The translations under genes were made by a program, and so were the position numbers. A stretch of 64,000 nucleotides of DNA from CAZDKK01 sp964506245 (GTDB lineage Bacteria; Eisenbacteria; RBG-16-71-46; CAIMUX01; WJJG01). Positions within the stretch are counted from its first letter, which is position 1. Each line of letters begins with the position of its first letter. The notes beneath the pieces are model-generated. The model had not been told where the DNA came from and searched no databases. It saw only the letters and a list, made by a program, of their open reading frames with translations. Location of the stretch: positions 1 to 64,000 of the forward strand of contig CAZDKK010000010.1 in assembly GCA_964506245.1 (NCBI GenBank), written 5' to 3'. Of this stretch, positions 62,267-64,000 are shown in pieces.

Positions 62267-64000
62267 TTAGAGCCCCAGGAGCTTGCGCACCATCTCCGGC
62301 CCGTTCTCCCAGAACGCCAGGACCACGCCCATCAAGCTCTCGCCGGCGATGACGCCCGAGGCGACCGGGAAGGTGTACTGCTCGGCGAGCTTCGGCTGCT
62401 TCTTCTCGAACCACGAGCCGATCACGGCGCCCAGGAAAAAGAGGAGGCCGTAGTACCAATGGAACGTCCAGGCGAGCCCGAGGCCGGCGGGCGAGGGGAA
62501 CCACTTGGCCTTCCTCGGGAAGGCCCGCGAAAGCAGCGGCAGGATGATCCCCACCAGCCCGCCGACGACGATGAACCAGAGCTTCACCGGTTCGAGAGAG
62601 GCCAGGCCGCGGCTCAACGCCTCGGCCACCGCTTTCCAGGTCTGGGCCGCCGGCGCGGGGAACTGGTCCCCGCCCAGCACGGAGGCGTTGGGCACGAGGA
62701 TGTTGAAGCAGAAGACGGGGATGAGCGTGCCCACGAAGATGCCGGCGAACTGGGCGATGAATTGCTTCTTGGGATTGGCGCCCAGGAGGTAGCCGCTCTT
62801 CAGGTCGGTCAGCAAGTCGGCTGACGAGCCGGCGCAGGCGGCGGTGACGTTGGCGCTCATCAGGTTGACGTTCATGTTGCCCGGGTTGATCGCGCCGAAG
62901 GTGAGCTGCGTGATCTTGCCCATCGCCCCGACCGGGGTCGTGTCCGTTTCCCCCGTGACGCGGCAGGCGACCAGGGCGAGGGCGAAGGAGAGGAGCACGG
63001 CGATGAACGTCTGCCAGTAGGGCATGCCGAAGGTGATGTGGCCCAGCACGGCCAGGCCGGCAAACCCGCCTGCCTGACCGATGAAGAACCAGGACGAGGG
63101 CGTCTCGATGGCCTGCAGCGGGTCCTGGCTCTTCACGCGACTGCCCTTGAACATCTGCCCGATGCCGCTGAAGGCGCGCACGGCGCTGCGCCACTGCATC
63201 CCGAAGGTGAGGATCCCGGAGGTCACCATGCAGGCGGTGCCGGCCCACAGCGTCCAGGTCACGATGTTCCGGTAGCCGCCCTCGGCCACCACCAGGCCGT
63301 GATGCTGAAGCAGGGGCGCGGCGATCATCCAGCAGGTGATGCTGCCGATGAGCATCGAGACGCAGACGCGCAGGCCGGTGATGGCGCCGGCCGCGATGAA
63401 CATCGGTTCCCAGGAGAAGAGCACGGTGCGGCCCATCCAGGCCGACCCGAACAGCTTCTGATTCATCGCCCCGATCCAGGTCCCGATCATGTAGGGCTCG
63501 AGGGAGCTGTGGATCCGGACGAGTCCCTCGGTCAGGAACTTGCTGAGCAGGCCGAAGAGCCCGGCCAGCCCCAGCGCGCGGGCCGACTGAATGCCCTGTT
63601 CGCCCTTCGAGTGGAGCGCGCGCAGGGTCTCGGCTGCGGCGATGCCGCTCGGGAAGCGGAGCTGCTCGATGTTGATCATCTGCCGCTTCATCGGGATGGC
63701 CATGGTCACGCCCAAAAGGGCCAGGAAGAAGACCCACGCCATCATCATTCCCGTCGACATCGTCGAGTTGTTGAGCAAGATGTAGGCGGCGAAGGCCGAA
63801 ACGAGCGTCCCGCCCGTGGAGTAGCCGGCCGAGCTGGCGGTTGACTGCATGCAGTTGTTCTCGAGGATCGTCATCGGCGTGCGGGCCAGCCGGATCTTGT
63901 GCAAGAAGGTCCAGATCGCGTAGGAGAGGATGCAGGCTGTGATTGCGACCCCGAAGCCCCAGCCTGCCTTCAGGCCGATGTAGAGGTTGGTCAGGGAGAG
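62267..64000 (-). CDS. OPT-family oligopeptide transporter, 5' end outside the window
   Basis: A polytopic inner-membrane transporter; 577 residues are visible and the frame stays open to the right edge (NLYIGLKAGWGFGVAIT), so the N-terminus is missing. OPT signatures include YSTGGTLVSAFAAYILL, RFPSGIAAAETLRALHSKG and the C-terminal FPVASGVIAGESLMGVVLAF, with about 14 TM segments in total. The family moves peptides or siderophore-metal complexes; the substrate is unknown here. The stop (TAA, 62267-62269) is 41 bases from the convergent RND-TolC gene. An internal Met at 63904 is not the start. Confidence 0.93.
   Translation of the reverse strand, partial: LSLTNLYIGLKAGWGFGVAITACILSYAIWTFLHKIRLARTPMTILENNCMQSTASSAGYSTGGTLVSAFAAYILLNNSTMSTGMMMAWVFFLALLGVTMAIPMKRQMINIEQLRFPSGIAAAETLRALHSKGEQGIQSARALGLAGLFGLLSKFLTEGLVRIHSSLEPYMIGTWIGAMNQKLFGSAWMGRTVLFSWEPMFIAAGAITGLRVCVSMLIGSITCWMIAAPLLQHHGLVVAEGGYRNIVTWTLWAGTACMVTSGILTFGMQWRSAVRAFSGIGQMFKGSRVKSQDPLQAIETPSSWFFIGQAGGFAGLAVLGHITFGMPYWQTFIAVLLSFALALVACRVTGETDTTPVGAMGKITQLTFGAINPGNMNVNLMSANVTAACAGSSADLLTDLKSGYLLGANPKKQFIAQFAGIFVGTLIPVFCFNILVPNASVLGGDQFPAPAAQTWKAVAEALSRGLASLEPVKLWFIVVGGLVGIILPLLSRAFPRKAKWFPSPAGLGLAWTFHWYYGLLFFLGAVIGSWFEKKQPKLAEQYTFPVASGVIAGESLMGVVLAFWENGPEMVRKLLGL

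Noticed and set aside
61032..63737. A 901-codon minus-strand frame spanning the TolC part and the OPT gene
   Set aside because: It overlaps the real OPT frame on the same strand and the TolC coding region on the opposite strand; its translation has no family features.
1..64000. CRISPR arrays, rRNA, tRNA and insertion sequences
   Set aside because: No regularly spaced repeats, no rRNA-like tracts, no convincing tRNA cloverleaf and no transposase-like protein were seen. tRNA detection by eye is weak, so a covariance search could still find one.

Overview
The window is GC-rich bacterial chromosome with densely packed genes on both strands. No rRNA, tRNA, CRISPR array, phage or transposase gene was recognised. 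Several features point to a Gram-negative lineage of the FCB/Eisenbacteria-like kind: system II cytochrome c maturation (CcsA/ResB), secreted proteins ending in FlgD-like Ig sorting domains, Omp28-like proteins, a VTC/DUF4956 pair, a tungsten-type aldehyde ferredoxin oxidoreductase and an SDH operon ordered C-D-A-B. Without rRNA or marker comparison the phylum remains an inference.

Layout. 1-4.6 kb: 3' part of guaA, a tetraheme cytochrome c, a TSUP permease, a double SRPBCC protein and a DUF2007 protein. 4.7-10 kb: a tightly overlapping operon of ABC ATPase, FtsX-like permease, LolA-like periplasmic protein and outer-membrane barrel. 10-11.2 kb: a FlgD-tagged secreted protein. 11.2-17.3 kb, minus strand: an isoprenylcysteine methyltransferase-like protein, CcsA, ResB, a small hypothetical, a MauE-thioredoxin fusion and a thioredoxin-like protein. 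17.6-19.3 kb: a cyclase-like protein and a DinB-like protein. 19.3-23.8 kb, minus: receiver-DUF3052, enoyl-CoA hydratase/isomerase, SIMPL protein, biotin carrier and carboxyltransferase. 24.1-24.8 kb: ferredoxin and OsmC. 24.9-27.5 kb, minus: DUF4956, VTC domain and membrane-fusion protein. 27.7-35.1 kb: housekeeping and hypothetical genes, including Nfo, a CoA-type Nudix hydrolase, GNAT and S4. 35.4-44.2 kb: four tandem paralogous secreted proteins. 44.2-48.9 kb: an AAA-DUF4143 ATPase module, AOR and a fifth relative of the tandem family. 49-52.4 kb: sdhCDAB. 52.7-56 kb: GapN and a FlgD-tagged protein. 56.3-62.2 kb: an RND adaptor and a fused RND-TolC protein. 62.3 kb to the end, minus: an OPT transporter running off the edge.

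The main discovery is in the 35.4-48.9 kb region. Five Omp28/thioredoxin-like secreted proteins each contain an in-frame TGA exactly where this fold carries the first cysteine of its CxxC motif, giving U-x-x-C. In all four tandem copies the TGA is codon 41, after a signal peptide. In every case the frame continues without interruption for hundreds of codons. A hairpin built on GCCCG-GTG-CGGGC starts 18 nt after the T of TGA in all five, the right place for a bacterial SECIS element; in copies 2 and 4 it also has a bulged U. Elsewhere in the window TGA is an ordinary stop, for example in three ATGA overlaps. I therefore interpret these genes as an undescribed expanded family of exported selenoproteins. 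Conventional gene calling would miss their N-termini, signal peptides and active sites. The selenium machinery (selA/B/C/D) is not in this window and must lie elsewhere.

The neighbourhood has a redox theme: cytochrome c maturation, thioredoxin-like proteins, OsmC, ferredoxin, AOR and SDH. The selenoproteins share their C-terminal FlgD-like tag with two other secreted proteins here, which suggests one common export or anchoring route.
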